The notes beneath the pieces are model-generated. The model searched no databases. It was not told the origin of the DNA and saw only the letters and a program-made list of their open reading frames with translations. A stretch of 47,307 nt of DNA from NCBI GenBank assembly GCA_900546515.1, contig URDG01000022.1, forward strand, positions 1 through 47,307. The letters run 5' to 3'. Source of the stretch: an uncultured Eubacteriales bacterium. Its GTDB lineage: Bacteria > Bacillota > Clostridia > Oscillospirales > Oscillospiraceae. Shown one piece after another: positions 47,238 to 47,307 of the stretch (positions are counted from its first letter, which is position 1; every line of letters starts with the position of its first letter). The translations under genes were made by a program, and so were the position numbers.

Positions 47238-47307
47238 ATGGAAAAAAAGAAGAAGCTGTCCCTGCCTGCCAAGATATTTATCGGCATGCTCGCCGGTATT
47301 ATCGTGG
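47238..47307 (+). CDS. Dicarboxylate/amino-acid:cation symporter, N-terminal fragment
   Basis: The first 23 codons of a gene cut by the window edge, starting MEKKKKLSLPAKIFIGMLAG. A short basic start followed by the first helix with KIFIGMLAGIIV is typical of the DctA/GltP family of Na+- or H+-coupled C4-dicarboxylate and glutamate symporters. AAAGGAG lies eight bases before the ATG. The identification rests on a short stretch. Confidence 0.6.
   Translation, partial: MEKKKKLSLPAKIFIGMLAGIIV

Noticed and set aside
1..47307. CRISPR arrays, prophage, integrons or insertion sequences
   Set aside because: No spaced direct-repeat array, Cas gene, integrase, transposase or phage structural gene was found on either strand.

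Overview
The window is a joined contig with two unrelated parts. Positions 1 to about 1805 are lower in GC and look like a Bacteroidales genome, probably Prevotella. They hold the start of PriA, a small outer-membrane beta-barrel protein and the C-terminal part of the gliding/type IX secretion protein GldN, all on the minus strand. At about 1799-1811 the sequence changes abruptly, in the middle of two genes (gldN and recG), to a GC-richer genome that fills the rest of the window. This part looks like a Gram-positive member of the Clostridia, most likely Oscillospirales: it has a SpoIVFB-type protease, the L21-L27-Obg block, the TIGR03960/TIGR03936 radical-SAM pair, comEC-holA, a BioY transporter and sigma-A promoters with 17-nt spacers. 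The join is most simply an assembly chimera (inference).

Layout of the clostridial part. 1.8-7.5 kb: recG (5' truncated), a short-chain dehydrogenase, and an overlapping nuclease/SMC-like ATPase pair (YhaO/YhaN or SbcD/SbcC type). 7.5-10.1 kb: a P-loop NTPase and an AbrB-led two-gene ABC exporter operon. 10.2-11.7 kb: a repetitive beta-helix lipoprotein. 11.9-15.8 kb: a putative copper block with a four-helix membrane protein, a CopA-type P-ATPase and an HMA-TauE/SafE fusion. 15.9-19.1 kb: a 906-residue Fe-S flavoprotein coupled to a HypA-like protein. 19.2-19.9 kb: a small XRE regulator with a palindrome array, and a strongly structured small-RNA candidate with its own promoter and terminator. 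19.9-22.8 kb: a MacB-like ABC protein. 22.9-27.4 kb: tRNA-Arg, a small membrane protein, then RNase M5, holA and comEC. 27.5-34.9 kb: surface-polysaccharide genes around rplS, the radical-SAM pair and an M50 protease. 35.0-37.4 kb: tRNA-Pro, obgE, rpmA and rplU. 37.4-39.3 kb: a DUF3298-type lipoprotein and a CYTH protein. 39.4-42.6 kb: a second flavoprotein/HypA-like module. 42.7-47.3 kb: an alpha/beta hydrolase, bioY, a lipoprotein, a DUF364-type protein and the start of a dicarboxylate/amino-acid symporter.

The strongest candidates for undescribed biology are the two paralogous modules (15967-19031 and 39529-42581). Each pairs a multidomain Fe-S/FAD/NAD(P) oxidoreductase, with an N-terminal helix-turn-helix-like and Cys-rich region, with a free-standing HypA homologue. 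No hydrogenase, urease, HypB or other Hyp gene is seen in the window, and the two modules carry similar palindromic elements upstream. The second candidate is the compact small-RNA gene on the minus strand at about 19660-19812: three nested perfect stems of 15, 10 and 8 bp, a TTCG-capped terminator and a promoter placed so that transcription starts at the base of the outer stem.
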